Source: Duganella dendranthematis
GTDB taxonomy: Bacteria; Pseudomonadota; Gammaproteobacteria; Burkholderiales; Burkholderiaceae_D
Reading direction: 5' to 3'
DNA length: 64,000 nt
NCBI RefSeq assembly: GCF_012849375.1
Contig: NZ_CP051684.1
Coordinates: 4,712,001-4,776,000 of the forward strand
Shown: piece by piece, positions 42,121 to 51,823 of the stretch
Position numbering within the stretch: position 1 is the first letter of the stretch
Layout: each line of letters opens with the position of its first letter
Made by a program: the position numbers and the translations under genes
Notes under the pieces: generated by a model
What the model was told of the DNA's origin: nothing
The model's input: only the letters and a program-made list of their open reading frames with translations
Databases searched by the model: none

Positions 42121-43167
42121 ATGCGACTGAAACAATTGATCTCCTCCCTGATGGTCGGCGCAGCAGCTGTCATGGCTTTCTCGTCGGCTGCTCACGCCGC
42201 CGATATGACCGGCGCCGGCGCTACCTTCCCTTACCCAATCTACGCGAAATGGGCAGAGTCGTACAAAGCCGCCACCGGTAACGGCCTGAACTACCAATCC
42301 GTCGGTTCGGGCGCTGGCATCAAGCAGATCAAAGCCAAGACCGTCGATTTCGGCGCATCGGACATGCCACTGAGCGTAGCCGACCTGGACGCTGATGGCC
42401 TGATGCAGTTCCCTGCCATCATGGGCGGCGTTGTGACCGTGGTTAACCTGGACGGCGTCGCCCCAGGCCAGATGAAACTGACCGGCCCGGTTGTGGCGGA
42501 CATCTACCTGGGCAAAGTCACCAAGTGGAACGATCCGGCGATCGTCGCGCTGAACCCAGGTGTGAAACTGCCAGCGGAAGACATCACCGTGGTGCACCGC
42601 GCCGACGGTTCGGGCACCTCGTTCCTGTTCACCGACTTCCTGTCGAAAACCAGCGCTGAATTCAAAACCAAGATCGGCGCTTCGACCGCTGTGAAATGGA
42701 TCGTCGGCGTCGGCGGTAAAGGTAACGAAGGCGTCGCCGCCAACGTGCAGCGTATCAAGGGTTCGATCGGCTACGTCGAGTGGGCTTACGCTAAAAAGAA
42801 CAAGATGTCGCACACCCAGCTGAAAAACAAGGACGGCAACTTCCTGCAACCTGACGACGAGTTCTTCAAGGCCGCTGCCGCCAGCGCCGAGTGGACCAAG
42901 ACCCCAGGCTTCGGCGTGGTGCTGACCGACCAGGCTGGCAAAAACTCGTGGCCAATCACCGGCGTGTCGTTCATCCTGATGCACAAATCGCAGGCTGACG
43001 CAGCCAAAGGCAAAGAAGTCATCAAGTTCTTCGACTGGGCCTTCAAAAACGGCGGCGCCGCTGCTACCGAACTGGACTACGTTCCACTGCCGGCCACCGT
43101 TGTCAAACTGGTGCAGGACTCGTGGAAAGCCAACCTGAAAGACGCTTCGGGTAAAGCCATCTACTAA
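42121..43167 (+). CDS. pstS: phosphate ABC transporter substrate-binding protein PstS
   Basis: A 348-residue periplasmic high-affinity phosphate receptor. Start 42121 (AAAGGA upstream) gives signal peptide MRLKQLISSLMVGAAAVMAF, cleaved after SAAHA. Phosphate-binding loops are seen: MTGAGATFPYPIYAKWAESY, SVGSGAGIKQIKAKTVDFGA and VVHRADGSGTSFLFTDFLS. First gene of the pstSCAB-phoUBR operon, behind the Pho box and followed by two hairpins before pstC. Confidence 0.97.
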   Translation: MRLKQLISSLMVGAAAVMAFSSAAHAADMTGAGATFPYPIYAKWAESYKAATGNGLNYQSVGSGAGIKQIKAKTVDFGASDMPLSVADLDADGLMQFPAIMGGVVTVVNLDGVAPGQMKLTGPVVADIYLGKVTKWNDPAIVALNPGVKLPAEDITVVHRADGSGTSFLFTDFLSKTSAEFKTKIGASTAVKWIVGVGGKGNEGVAANVQRIKGSIGYVEWAYAKKNKMSHTQLKNKDGNFLQPDDEFFKAAAASAEWTKTPGFGVVLTDQAGKNSWPITGVSFILMHKSQADAAKGKEVIKFFDWAFKNGGAAATELDYVPLPATVVKLVQDSWKANLKDASGKAIY

Positions 43168-43182
43168 TCCGGATCGTCCCTT

Positions 43183-43246
43183 CGCCGCCGGCAAGTCAGG
43201 CGGCGAGGGGGTTAGCCTGCTACGCCCAATTGGACGCAGCAGGCTA
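43183..43246 (+). promoter_or_regulatory. two hairpins between pstS and pstC
   Basis: First stem CGCCGCC (43183-43189) / GGCGGCG (43199-43205); second stem TAGCCTGCT (43213-43221) / AGCAGGCTA (43238-43246). Neither has a T-tract. Their place right after pstS fits partial attenuation or 3-prime-end protection, which would keep PstS in excess over the membrane subunits. Confidence 0.6.
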
Positions 43247-43269
43247 GCTTACATCCACCGAGAAAAAAT

Positions 43270-44316
43270 ATGAGCGCAGATATCACTTCCACGCCACTAT
43301 CCAAGCAAGGGCCAGCCATGCAAACCAGCACCGCGCAAATGTCCGCCGTGGAGCAGGCTGCCATGCAGTCGATGCTCCGCACCATGCGCAAGCAGCGCAT
43401 CCAGGATTTCTTCTTCCACAAAACCACCATGATCTTCGCGCTGTCGGTGCTGGCGGTGCTGCTGGGGATTATCTTTTCGCTGATGGTCGGCGCCTGGCCA
43501 GCCTTCAAGGAGTTTGGCCCCGCCTTCATCACCACCGTCGAATGGGATCCGGTCAATGACCAATATGGCGCGCTGATCGCCATCACCGGCACGCTGGTCA
43601 CCTCCGGCCTGGCGCTGCTGATCGCCTTCCCGGTGTCGTTCGGCATCGCGCTGTTCCTGACCGAAATCTGCCCTGCCTCGCTGCGCCGCCCGCTGGGCAC
43701 GGCGGTCGAGCTGCTGGCCGGCATCCCGTCGATCATCTACGGCATGTGGGGCCTGTTCGTGTTTGCGCCGCTGTTCGGCGATTACGTGCAGCCGTTCCTG
43801 AAAAACACCATCGGCCACCTGCCGCTGATCGGCCAGTTCTTCAGCGGCCCGACCATGGGCATCGGCATCCTGACCGCCGCGCTGATCCTGGCGGTGATGA
43901 TCATCCCGTTCATCTCGTCGGTGATGCGCGACGTGTTCGAGATCGTGCCGGCCGTGCTGAAGGAGTCGGCATACGGCCTGGGCTGCACCCGCTGGGAAGT
44001 GGTGCGCAAGATCGTGCTGCCTTACACCAAGACCGGCGTGGTCGGCGGCGTCATGCTGGGCCTCGGCCGCGCGCTGGGCGAGACCATGGCGGTGACCTTC
44101 GTCATCGGCAACGCCAACAAGCTGTCGTGGTCGCTGTTCGCGGCGGGTAACTCGATCGCCTCGACGCTGGCCAATGAATTCGCCGAATCGGACACCGTGC
44201 TGCACACCTCGTCGCTGTTCGCGCTGGCGCTGATCCTGTTCGTGATCACCTTTATCGTTCTGTCCGCCGCCAAGCTGATGCTGGCTGGCATGTCTCGCAA
44301 GGAAGGCGTCAAATAA
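43270..44316 (+). CDS. pstC: phosphate ABC transporter permease PstC
   Basis: A 348-residue inner-membrane subunit with a long cytoplasmic N-terminus (about 50 residues) and six hydrophobic segments. Family motifs: [39 protein letters not shown], and the ATPase-contact loop [20 protein letters not shown] followed by [20 protein letters not shown]. The stop shares one base with the pstA start (44316). Confidence 0.96.
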   Translation: MSADITSTPLSKQGPAMQTSTAQMSAVEQAAMQSMLRTMRKQRIQDFFFHKTTMIFALSVLAVLLGIIFSLMVGAWPAFKEFGPAFITTVEWDPVNDQYGALIAITGTLVTSGLALLIAFPVSFGIALFLTEICPASLRRPLGTAVELLAGIPSIIYGMWGLFVFAPLFGDYVQPFLKNTIGHLPLIGQFFSGPTMGIGILTAALILAVMIIPFISSVMRDVFEIVPAVLKESAYGLGCTRWEVVRKIVLPYTKTGVVGGVMLGLGRALGETMAVTFVIGNANKLSWSLFAAGNSIASTLANEFAESDTVLHTSSLFALALILFVITFIVLSAAKLMLAGMSRKEGVK

Positions 44317-45188
44317 TGAGCGCAACTCTGGAAAAAGCCGCGATGAATCCGGTTTATCGCAAGCGTCTGCTGACGCACCGCATCGGCATCGCCATGTCGG
44401 TGTTCGCCATGTCGATCGGCCTGGCCGTGCTGGCCTGGATTCTGGTGACCCTGATCGTCAAGGGTTTCGGCGCGCTGAGCATCCACCTGTTCACGCAAAC
44501 CACCCCGGCCCCGGGCAGCGAAGGCGGCGGCCTGTTGAATGCGATCGTCGGCAGCCTGATGATCGTCGGCCTGTCGACGCTGATCTCGACCCCGATCGGC
44601 ATCCTGGCCGGCATGTACCTGGCCGAATACGGTGAAGAAAACAAGATCGCCAGCATCACCCGCTTTGTCACCGACATCATGCTGTCGGCGCCGTCGATCG
44701 TGATCGGCATGTTCGTCTGGGCCATGTATGTGGCCACCGCCAAGCACTATTCCGGTTACGCCGGTTCGGTGGCGCTGGCGCTGATCGCCGTGCCGGTGGT
44801 GGTGCGCACCACCGACAACATGCTGCGCCTGGTGCCGAACAATCTGCTGGAAGCCGCGTTTGCGCTGGGTGCGCCACGCTGGAAAGTGGCGATGACGGTG
44901 CGTCTGCGCGCCGTCAAGGCTGGCGTCATCACCGGCGTGCTGCTGGCGGTGGCCCGCGTGTCGGGCGAAACCGCGCCGCTGCTGTTCACCGCGCTGAACA
45001 ACCAGTTCATGAGCGTCGACATGAACGCGCCGATCGCCAACCTGCCGGTGGTGATTTACGGCTACGCCATGAGCCCGTATGACAACTGGCGCGAACTGGC
45101 CTGGGGCGGCGCACTGCTGGTAACGTTCAGCGTGCTGGCCCTGAACGTGATTTCGCGCACCCTGTTTGCCCAAAAAGCCCCGAACTAA
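44316..45188 (+). CDS. pstA: phosphate ABC transporter permease PstA
   Basis: A 290-residue permease partner of PstC with six hydrophobic segments. Typical: [38 protein letters not shown], the EAA-like loop [20 protein letters not shown] and [17 protein letters not shown]. Translationally coupled to pstC (TAATG overlap) and followed by pstB after 22 bp. Confidence 0.96.
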   Translation: MSATLEKAAMNPVYRKRLLTHRIGIAMSVFAMSIGLAVLAWILVTLIVKGFGALSIHLFTQTTPAPGSEGGGLLNAIVGSLMIVGLSTLISTPIGILAGMYLAEYGEENKIASITRFVTDIMLSAPSIVIGMFVWAMYVATAKHYSGYAGSVALALIAVPVVVRTTDNMLRLVPNNLLEAAFALGAPRWKVAMTVRLRAVKAGVITGVLLAVARVSGETAPLLFTALNNQFMSVDMNAPIANLPVVIYGYAMSPYDNWRELAWGGALLVTFSVLALNVISRTLFAQKAPN

Positions 45189-45210
45189 TTATTTAAAGCG
45201 AATCCATACA

Positions 45211-46014
45211 ATGAATACGCAACTGAGCCAAGAGAACGTCGTCGCCATGAACCAGGGCAAACGCAAAACCATCGAGATTTCCGGCCTGAACTTCTTCTAC
45301 GGTAAGACCCAGAGCCTGCACAACGTCAGCCTGGATATCCATGAGCGCCAGGTCACCGCTTTCATCGGCCCGTCGGGCTGCGGCAAGTCGACCCTGCTGC
45401 GCACGCTGAACCGCATGTACGACCTGTACCCGGGCCAGCGCGCCGAAGGTTCGATCATGTACCGCGGCCGTAACATCCTGGAAGGCGGCCAGGATCTGAA
45501 CATGCTGCGGGCCAAAGTCGGCATGGTGTTCCAGAAACCGACCCCGTTCCCGATGTCGATCTACGACAACATCGCGTTCGGCGTGCGGCTGTACGAAGAC
45601 CTGTCGAAAGGCGAGATGGACGAGCGCGTCGAATGGGCGCTGAAAAAGGCCGCGCTGTGGACCGAAGTCAAAGACAAGCTGAGCAAGAGCGGCCTGTCGT
45701 TGTCCGGCGGTCAGCAGCAGCGTCTGTGCATTGCCCGCGGCGTCGCCGTCAAACCGGACGTGCTGTTGCTGGATGAGCCGACCTCGGCGCTGGACCCGAT
45801 TTCGACCTCGAAAGTGGAAGAACTGATCAGCGAGCTGAAACAGGATTACACCATCGCCATCGTCACCCACAACATGCAGCAGGCGGCGCGCTGCTCGGAC
45901 TACACGGCCTATATGTACCTGGGTGAGCTGGTCGAGTTCGGCGAGACCGACCAGATCTTCATGAATCCGGCCCGCAAGGAAACCCAGGATTACATCACCG
46001 GCCGTTTCGGCTGA
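45211..46014 (+). CDS. pstB: phosphate ABC transporter ATP-binding protein PstB
   Basis: A 267-residue ATPase energising phosphate import. Start 45211 ([20 protein letters not shown]) avoids overlap with pstA; an in-frame start at 45166 would lie inside pstA. Walker [14 protein letters not shown] (about residues 52-64), Q-loop [19 protein letters not shown], signature [16 protein letters not shown], Walker [14 protein letters not shown] and H-loop [10 protein letters not shown] are all intact. Confidence 0.97.
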   Translation: MNTQLSQENVVAMNQGKRKTIEISGLNFFYGKTQSLHNVSLDIHERQVTAFIGPSGCGKSTLLRTLNRMYDLYPGQRAEGSIMYRGRNILEGGQDLNMLRAKVGMVFQKPTPFPMSIYDNIAFGVRLYEDLSKGEMDERVEWALKKAALWTEVKDKLSKSGLSLSGGQQQRLCIARGVAVKPDVLLLDEPTSALDPISTSKVEELISELKQDYTIAIVTHNMQQAARCSDYTAYMYLGELVEFGETDQIFMNPARKETQDYITGRFG

Positions 46015-46052
46015 TCGACCTTTATAATATTAGAATCGAATTGGAGCGCAGC

Positions 46053-46766
46053 ATGATCGGTGAGCATTCATCCAAGCAGTACGACAACGAACTGGAAGCC
46101 ATCCGCAGCAAGGTGCTGCTGATGGGCGGCATCGTCGAGACGCAGTTCCTCGATGCCATGACCTGCTTCCGCATTGGTAACGCCGAACGCGCCGACCGCG
46201 TGATGCGCGAAGACGACGCCGTCAACCAGCTGGAAGTCTCGCTGGACGACGCCTGCAGCCACCTGATCGTGCGCCGCCAGCCGGCCGCCAACGACCTGCG
46301 CACCATCATGGCCACCATCAAGGTGATTACCGACCTGGAGCGCATCGGCGACGAAGCCACCAAGATCGCCCGCACCGCCAAGCAGCTGCACGCGCGCGGC
46401 GCGGTGACCGTCAACCATTACGAAATGGTGCGCGGCATCGCCAACAACACCAGCGACCTGCTGCATGACGCGCTGGACGCGTTTGCCCGCAACGACGGCA
46501 AGCAGGCGCTGCAACTGATCGCCCAGGACGCCGTGATCGACCACGAGTTCCGCTCGATCATGCGCAACCTGATTACCTTCATGATGGAAGACCCGCGTAC
46601 CATCTCGGCCGCGCTGGACACGCTGTGGGTGGCCAAGGCCATCGAACGCATCGGCGACCATGCCAAGAACATCGCGGAATACGTGATCTATGTGGTGGAA
46701 GGCAAGGACATCCGCCACACCAAAACCATCCCGCTGCCGGACGACGTCCCTGCCCAAGCTGAATAA
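46053..46766 (+). CDS. phoU: phosphate signalling protein PhoU
   Basis: A 237-residue metal-binding three-helix-bundle protein that links Pst transport state to PhoR and represses the Pho regulon at high phosphate. ATG at 46053 with GGAGC upstream is preferred over a TTG at 46041. The two PhoU repeats each carry the family core (RQPAANDLRTIMATIKVITD with ERIGDEATKIA; DPRTISAALDTLWVAKAIER with IGDHAKNIAEYVIY). It is followed 6 bp later by phoB. Confidence 0.96.
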   Translation: MIGEHSSKQYDNELEAIRSKVLLMGGIVETQFLDAMTCFRIGNAERADRVMREDDAVNQLEVSLDDACSHLIVRRQPAANDLRTIMATIKVITDLERIGDEATKIARTAKQLHARGAVTVNHYEMVRGIANNTSDLLHDALDAFARNDGKQALQLIAQDAVIDHEFRSIMRNLITFMMEDPRTISAALDTLWVAKAIERIGDHAKNIAEYVIYVVEGKDIRHTKTIPLPDDVPAQAE

Positions 46767-46772
46767 GTACCC

Positions 46773-47465
46773 ATGGCATCTGATAAAACAACTGTACTGA
46801 TCGTTGAAGACGAACCGGCGATTGTCGAGCTGGTGACGTTCTCGCTGCGCGAAGCCGGCTGGAACTGCTGCAACGTGCAGAGCGCCGGCGAGGCCTGGGA
46901 TTTCATCCAGACCAAGACGCCGCAGCTGATCCTGCTGGACTGGATGCTGCCGGATTCGACCGGCCTGCGCCTGCTGTCGCGCATCCGCTCGGACCGTCAA
47001 TTCAACGACATCCCGGTCATCATGCTGACCGCCAAGAGCATGGAAGAGGACAAGCTGGCCGGTCTCAACAGCGGCGCCGATGACTACATCACCAAGCCGT
47101 TCTCGCCGCGCGAATTGCTGGCCCGCTCCAAGGCGCTGCTGCGCCGCAAGGCGCCGGAACACGCGCAAGCAACCATGCGCGCCGCCAACATCATGCTGGA
47201 CCCGGTCAGCTGCACCGTCTCCATGGACGAGCAGAAGATCGACATCGGCCACGCCGAATACAAGCTGCTGAAATTCCTGCTGGCGCATCCGGAACGGGTG
47301 TTCTCGCGCAGCCAGCTGCTGGACAAGGTGTGGGGCGATCATGTGGTGATCGAGGAGCGCACGGTGGACGTGCATGTGCTGCGTCTGCGCAAGGCATTGA
47401 AAGAGGCCGAGCACTTGATCAAAACCGTGCGTAGTGTAGGCTACATGCTGTCGGAAAAAACCTGA
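46773..47465 (+). CDS. phoB: phosphate regulon response regulator PhoB
   Basis: A 230-residue OmpR-type regulator. Receiver domain: LIVEDEPAIVELV acidic pair, phospho-acceptor Asp in LILLDWMLPD (about residue 54), Lys in MLTAKSMEED. Winged-helix domain at about 130-228 with RSQLLDKVWGDHVVIEERTV and VHVLRLRKALKEAE. It should bind the Pho boxes at 41914-41936 and 42051-42072. It is followed 7 bp later by phoR. Confidence 0.97.
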   Translation: MASDKTTVLIVEDEPAIVELVTFSLREAGWNCCNVQSAGEAWDFIQTKTPQLILLDWMLPDSTGLRLLSRIRSDRQFNDIPVIMLTAKSMEEDKLAGLNSGADDYITKPFSPRELLARSKALLRRKAPEHAQATMRAANIMLDPVSCTVSMDEQKIDIGHAEYKLLKFLLAHPERVFSRSQLLDKVWGDHVVIEERTVDVHVLRLRKALKEAEHLIKTVRSVGYMLSEKT

Positions 47466-47472
47466 GTTTCAC

Positions 47473-48786
47473 ATGAATCCAAAACTGGTGTTCTGGGTGC
47501 CTGCTGCGCTGCGTACCGCCATCATCCTGGCGGGGTGCGCGCTGGCGGGTTGGATGTTCGGCTGGACGACCGGGCTGGTGCTGGCCCTGCTGGCGATGAT
47601 GGCGCTGGTGTTCACCCAGCTCAGCTATCTCTACCAGCTGAGCAACTGGATGGACGATCCGCGCAGCTTCAAGCTGCCGGACGGCTGGGGCGAGTGGACA
47701 AACATCTTCTCGCGCCTGTACCGCATGCGCCGCGACGATGAAAAGAATCAGGCCGAATTGACCGAATGGCTGGCGCGCTTCCGCCAGGCCATGCACCTGC
47801 TGCCGGATGGCGTGGTGATCATGGACGACGTGTTGTTCCTGGAGTGGTGCAACCCGGCCGCTGAACAGCATCTGGGCCTGAGTAACGAGCGTGACAAGGG
47901 TATGCGCGTGACCAACCTGGTGCGCAATCCCGACTTCATGGATTACATCATCCTCGGCCGCTACGACCAGCCGCTGACCATCAGCTTCCGCGAACGCAAG
48001 CTGATCGTGCACATCATTCCGTTTGAAAACCGCCGCCAGATTTTGGTGACGCACGATGCGACTGAAACCGAGCGCATCGAGGAAATGCGCCGCGACTTCA
48101 TCGCCAACGCCTCGCACGAACTGCGCACGCCGCTGACGGTGATCGTCGGCTTCCTGGAAATCGCCGCGCAAGAGGGACTGGATGCGGCCACCCGCGCCGC
48201 CCACCTGAAGCTGATGACGGAGCAGGGCCACCGCATGCAGCACCTGATCGAAGACATGCTGACCTTGTCGCGGCTGGAGTCGGTGGATTATCCGATGCGG
48301 CCAGACCCGGTCGACGTGCACCAGCTGATGGAGCAGGTGGCGCGCGATGCGCGGGCGCTGTCGGCGGGCAAGCATGAGATTACGCTGACGGTCGATGGGC
48401 CGAATGTGATGGGTTCGTACGAGGAATTGCACAGCGCGTTCGGCAATTTGGCCTCAAATGCCGTGCGCTACACGCCGGCCGGCGGCAAGATCCACCTGGT
48501 GTGGAAAGAGCACGAAGGCGGCGTCAAGTTCAAGGTGGAAGACACCGGCATCGGCATCAGCCCGGAACACATCTCGCGCCTGACCGAACGCTTCTACCGC
48601 GTCGACAAGAGCCGTTCCCGCGAGACGCAGGGCACCGGCCTGGGGCTGGCGATCGTCAAGCACGTGCTGCTGCGCCACAGCGGCACGTTGCAGATCAAAT
48701 CGGAAGCAGGCAAGGGCAGTGCCTTCATTGTCTGCCTACCGAAGACGGCGGTGGTGCAGCAGCAGCCGGAACTGCTGCTACATTAA
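47473..48786 (+). CDS. phoR: phosphate regulon sensor histidine kinase PhoR
   Basis: A 437-residue membrane kinase. Two close hydrophobic helices at residues 10-50 leave almost no periplasmic loop, as usual for PhoR. A PAS region covers about 95-200, then HisKA with phospho-His in FIANASHELRTPLTVIVGFL (about 214). The ATP-binding domain carries an N-box (NLASNAVRYTPAGGKI), G1 (DTGIGISPEHI), F-box (ERFYRVDKSRSRETQ) and G2 (GTGLGLAIVKHV). The final 4 bp overlap the convergent DUF3597 gene. Confidence 0.96.
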   Translation: MNPKLVFWVPAALRTAIILAGCALAGWMFGWTTGLVLALLAMMALVFTQLSYLYQLSNWMDDPRSFKLPDGWGEWTNIFSRLYRMRRDDEKNQAELTEWLARFRQAMHLLPDGVVIMDDVLFLEWCNPAAEQHLGLSNERDKGMRVTNLVRNPDFMDYIILGRYDQPLTISFRERKLIVHIIPFENRRQILVTHDATETERIEEMRRDFIANASHELRTPLTVIVGFLEIAAQEGLDAATRAAHLKLMTEQGHRMQHLIEDMLTLSRLESVDYPMRPDPVDVHQLMEQVARDARALSAGKHEITLTVDGPNVMGSYEELHSAFGNLASNAVRYTPAGGKIHLVWKEHEGGVKFKVEDTGIGISPEHISRLTERFYRVDKSRSRETQGTGLGLAIVKHVLLRHSGTLQIKSEAGKGSAFIVCLPKTAVVQQQPELLLH

Positions 48787-49094
48787 TCGACCAGCTCGGC
48801 GGGCACCTTGCCGCCGTTTTGCGCCAGCTTGTTCATCACCTGACGGTGCAGCCAGACGTTCATGCTGGCTGGGCTGTCGGTGTCGCCGGCATAATACAAT
48901 TCCTGCGCCAGTTGCTGGCGGACTTGCAAGCTGCTGCGCAACTCCAGCAACGCCAACAAATCCACGATCGAACTGCGCCAATCCACCGGCTGGACGACTT
49001 GCTGCGCCTTGTCGTTGAGGATGGCTTCGACATCGACGGCGCCCTGCTGGGAAGCCGACGATATCTTGAGGAATATATCGGCAAGGACGCCCAT
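48783..49094 (-). CDS. DUF3597 family protein
   Basis: A 103-residue protein matching the DUF3597 pattern: an N-terminal amphipathic stretch (MGVLADIFLKISSASQQG), DVEAILNDKAQQ, WRSSIVDLLALLELRSSLQV and the conserved SMNVWLHRQVMNKLAQNGGK. The family is cytoplasmic and helical with LysM-like or ACP-like folds reported as hypothetical; function unknown. It follows the gene at 49105 with a 10-bp gap. Confidence 0.85.
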   Translation of the reverse strand: MGVLADIFLKISSASQQGAVDVEAILNDKAQQVVQPVDWRSSIVDLLALLELRSSLQVRQQLAQELYYAGDTDSPASMNVWLHRQVMNKLAQNGGKVPAELVD

Positions 49095-49104
49095 GATGGA
49101 TTAG

Positions 49105-49407
49105 TCAGGCCAGTTGCTCGTTGTAAAATGCGGTCACCTTGTCGACCACGCCGGGTACGTGCTGCTCTGCCGTGGCGGCGATCTCCTCCACCTGCGCCGC
49201 CGTGATTTGCTCGGTCTGCTCGGGCGTCACATGCGGATGCTGGTCATCGCCGAAGTCACCAATACTGGCCGCCAGCGACACCACCATCTCGTGGCTGACA
49301 TTGCTCAGCAGGCGGTTAACAATCTCGGCGCGTTGCTCAGCGGTACTAAGCAGAAACAGCTGGCTGATGGTGTGAGGCTCGGTTGGCGTATCGATAGCGG
49401 TGGTCAT
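49105..49407 (-). CDS. hypothetical small helical protein
   Basis: A 100-residue acidic, helix-rich protein with no recognised family. Strong AAGGAG at suitable spacing before the ATG at 49407. It contains ISQLFLLSTAEQRAEIVNRL and a Gln/Glu/Thr-rich helix (VTPEQTEQITAAQVEEIAAT). It shares an operon with the DUF3597 gene. Confidence 0.65.
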   Translation of the reverse strand: MTTAIDTPTEPHTISQLFLLSTAEQRAEIVNRLLSNVSHEMVVSLAASIGDFGDDQHPHVTPEQTEQITAAQVEEIAATAEQHVPGVVDKVTAFYNEQLA

Positions 49408-49470
49408 GTTGGCTCCTTGAAGTCTATGACAGCAAGTTAGCTGTGCCGCGACACCGGGTCTGTACGGACG

Positions 49471-49998
49471 CTAACTGAAGTAATCAGGATAATGCTTCGG
49501 CGAGATATAATTTTTCGTGTCCAGCGGCGGGTCTATCCGTTCCAGTGGCAGGTCGGCCAGCAGGGTCTCGATTTTTTCAGCATCCTGCACATTTTGTTCC
49601 GATACTTCATACCTGTTACCCACCGAAATCTTGATGGTGTTGGCGCTACACCAGACAAACACCGCAATCCCCATTATTTCGCAGTGAGCAGGCTGCTCGA
49701 TCCACTCGGTGCCGGCAATCAGCGATGGGAATTGCACGAACACCTCTCCACGGTAGGATACGCCGAACTCCGGTTGCGGCGGCTTGGTCTCAAACCGCAC
49801 CAGCGTAATGCCTAATTTGGCCATTGATAATTCCAGCTCTTCAGCTGTCCGGTAAGCGAAGGCAGCATTTAGCGAATCGCCGTCGTTCGCATGGCCGCCG
49901 AATGCGCGGAAAAAGCGGAAGAACTTCAGCCTTCGCGCCCAGGCGCGAAGCTCCGTTTCCGGATGCGTTTCAAATAAATACTGCTGCCATCTGTCCAT
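49471..49998 (-). CDS. hypothetical protein, candidate immunity-like
   Basis: A 175-residue soluble protein with no recognised domain: WQQYLFETHPETELRAWARR, an acidic/aromatic middle, and a C-terminal PLDTKNYISPKHYPDYFS. Its ATG shares a base with the stop of the cysteine-rich gene upstream (TGATG at 49996-50000), so the two are co-translated. Size, acidity, lack of signal and pairing would fit an orphan immunity protein of a polymorphic toxin system, but no toxin gene is present, so this is only a hypothesis. Confidence 0.6.
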   Translation of the reverse strand: MDRWQQYLFETHPETELRAWARRLKFFRFFRAFGGHANDGDSLNAAFAYRTAEELELSMAKLGITLVRFETKPPQPEFGVSYRGEVFVQFPSLIAGTEWIEQPAHCEIMGIAVFVWCSANTIKISVGNRYEVSEQNVQDAEKIETLLADLPLERIDPPLDTKNYISPKHYPDYFS

Positions 49999-50357
49999 CA
50001 GCTTTGTAACCCTTCATAGAAATGGTCCACGCAAAAGGCTCTACCCTTGAGCGCATGTTGCGTGCAGCCCTGTTTCAGGCAGATGGACGTATCCACACCG
50101 CCATGGTTCTCCAGCAGGCGTTCCTTTATCAAGGGCGCCATATCAATCGATTTCCATCCTTCGGACGAGGCCAGCTTGAGCGCGTACAGCGGCTGATATT
50201 TATCCCATTCATCGGTACGCCAAAGCTGGCCGCACGCGGCGCATTGCAATAGCTTGATCCAGTCGCCCGTATCAAGGCAGCGCATTCCTGCGACAAACTC
50301 CGCGTAGTTTTGACTGATTTCTACAAGTGCTCTTTGACTGCTACAGCGACAAACCAT
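49998..50357 (-). CDS. hypothetical Cys-rich (zinc-ribbon-like) protein
   Basis: A 119-residue protein preceded by TTGGAG. It has two Cys clusters: LLQCAACGQLWRTDEWDKYQ (CxxC ribbon knuckle) and ICLKQGCTQHALKGRAFCVD followed by His, a CxxxxC...C..H set able to bind a metal. The Trp/Tyr-rich centre and the pairing with the gene at 49471 recall immunity or adaptor proteins. No family name can be given. Confidence 0.6.
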   Translation of the reverse strand: MVCRCSSQRALVEISQNYAEFVAGMRCLDTGDWIKLLQCAACGQLWRTDEWDKYQPLYALKLASSEGWKSIDMAPLIKERLLENHGGVDTSICLKQGCTQHALKGRAFCVDHFYEGLQS

Positions 50358-50379
50358 CGTTCTACTCCAAGGTCGGTTC

Positions 50380-50949
50380 TCACGGATATACAGATGGAAG
50401 TCCCATTTTCTTTCGGCGAGTATTTAAATTCTTAGGGTCGTCGATGGGGGCGACTTTGTTGCTGCCGTATTCGAACTCCGTGCCGTAAAGTTGGGGCTTT
50501 CCTTGTTTGACCAGTATCCGGTCGACCAGCCAGACGAATTTTTCATTGGGGATCTCTCCACGGCCATTAGCTGCCTTGACCATTTCGAAATACTTTAGCT
50601 GATAATCCAACGGCGCATGCTGGATGATCAGGAAGGCGGAGAATGCGGCGCGTTTCTTGTCCAGCGCACCGGGCCATCCGCAATGGCTCAGTAATTGCTC
50701 CAGTCTTCGCTGATTGGCTTCATCCGTATCTGAAATGCTTATTTCAAGCTGGTCTTTTTCCTTCAGATTGACACTGCTACCTCGGTGCTCATTTTCAAGG
50801 ATCTTGATATAGCGTCCTCTCAATGCCTGATCCTGGCTGTGCATCCGCGCATATTCCCTGGCCAGTGCATTTTGTTGGCACTCGTCGGCAAATGTATGCA
50901 TCGGTAGCAGCATGACCAGGGTTAGCGCGCATAAGCCGAAAGTTTTCAT
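50380..50949 (-). CDS. exported protein, DUF6624-like
   Basis: 189 residues from the ATG at 50949 (GGGG upstream); an ATG four codons earlier overlaps the previous stop. Signal peptide MKTFGLCALTLVMLLPMHTF. The C-terminal half (LIIQHAPLDYQLKYFEMVKA, then FVWLVDRILVKQGKPQLYGT) matches the DUF6624 pattern as I recall it. Function unknown; seen in many bacteria as small exported or lipoprotein-like proteins. Confidence 0.65.
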   Translation of the reverse strand: MKTFGLCALTLVMLLPMHTFADECQQNALAREYARMHSQDQALRGRYIKILENEHRGSSVNLKEKDQLEISISDTDEANQRRLEQLLSHCGWPGALDKKRAAFSAFLIIQHAPLDYQLKYFEMVKAANGRGEIPNEKFVWLVDRILVKQGKPQLYGTEFEYGSNKVAPIDDPKNLNTRRKKMGLPSVYP

Positions 50950-50960
50950 TGTCTGCCCCA

Positions 50961-51821
50961 TTATTTCAATTGGACGATTTGCTGCCGGGTGCCATCGCTC
51001 AATGGCCTTGGTGTGACTGCTACTTGTATGCCGTCACCCGCAATCGCGACCGCTGCGAAACGCGGTGCTTGCGGGACGCCGTTCTCCGGGTAATTCACGA
51101 CGACGCTGGACGGTTCGATTGCATGGCCGTTGAGCGACGGGCGGTGAAAGGTGATGGTCACGGCTGGAATCGCAGAGTCTGACCCATAGACTTCGACAAA
51201 AGATGCCAACTGGGAGCTGAGCTGAGCGTCGTCGCTATCCATCCTCAGTGATCCCGGCGTGCAGATAGTCTTGCCGCTTGCGTCTTTTATCGTGGCGGTA
51301 AGCCAGCTGTGCGAATTTTTTACTTCGCGGGTGACGGAGTAGACGTAGCTCCCGCTGTGCCAATGACAGGCAGCGCGCACGCTGACAAAATTCCCCTCGT
51401 ATCCGGCGGCCTCGAAATGCGTTCCCGGTGGCCCCTGGGCATAATCCAGATCAATTGCTTGGCCGGTGGCCCAACGTGAGAATAGCGTTCCGCGTCCGAG
51501 CGGCACCAAGGTGCGCTCGCTGGCACTTGGCCAGCCGGCCACATGGGTTTGAACGCCACCGTAGAAGTTTGATCCGCCCACCGTTACCAGGCCGAGTGGC
51601 GCGATATAAAAATCGGCATCGTCCGGCACGTCGTTTGAGATATCGAACGCGATGCTCAGCGAATCCAGTTGTTCGTGCGCAGGCAAAGTCCACCAAAGAT
51701 CCGCCAGGTGCCATGGATAGGCGGGCGGTGTATCGGCGGAGCGAGCAGGCGGCGAGAAAGCGAAAGCCGCCAAGGCCAGCGTGCCCAGCGTTGTTGCGTA
51801 TCGTTGTCTTGCTGTGCGCAT
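50961..51821 (-). CDS. exported hypothetical protein
   Basis: 286 residues from ATG 51821, two bases after the stop of the upstream small membrane gene. Signal peptide MRTARQRYATTLGTLALAAF with cleavage after PPARSA. The mature part is beta-rich with aromatic patches (WHLADLWWTLPAHEQLDSLS, CHWHSGSYVYSVTREVKNS) and two cysteines. No family recognised. It is co-oriented and nearly contiguous with its neighbours on both sides. Confidence 0.6.
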   Translation of the reverse strand: MRTARQRYATTLGTLALAAFAFSPPARSADTPPAYPWHLADLWWTLPAHEQLDSLSIAFDISNDVPDDADFYIAPLGLVTVGGSNFYGGVQTHVAGWPSASERTLVPLGRGTLFSRWATGQAIDLDYAQGPPGTHFEAAGYEGNFVSVRAACHWHSGSYVYSVTREVKNSHSWLTATIKDASGKTICTPGSLRMDSDDAQLSSQLASFVEVYGSDSAIPAVTITFHRPSLNGHAIEPSSVVVNYPENGVPQAPRFAAVAIAGDGIQVAVTPRPLSDGTRQQIVQLK

Positions 51822-51823
51822 AG

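Noticed and set aside
43297..45173. Long minus-strand frames opposite pstC and pstA
   Set aside because: They are Arg/His/Gln/Asp-rich mirror frames of strongly conserved permease genes.
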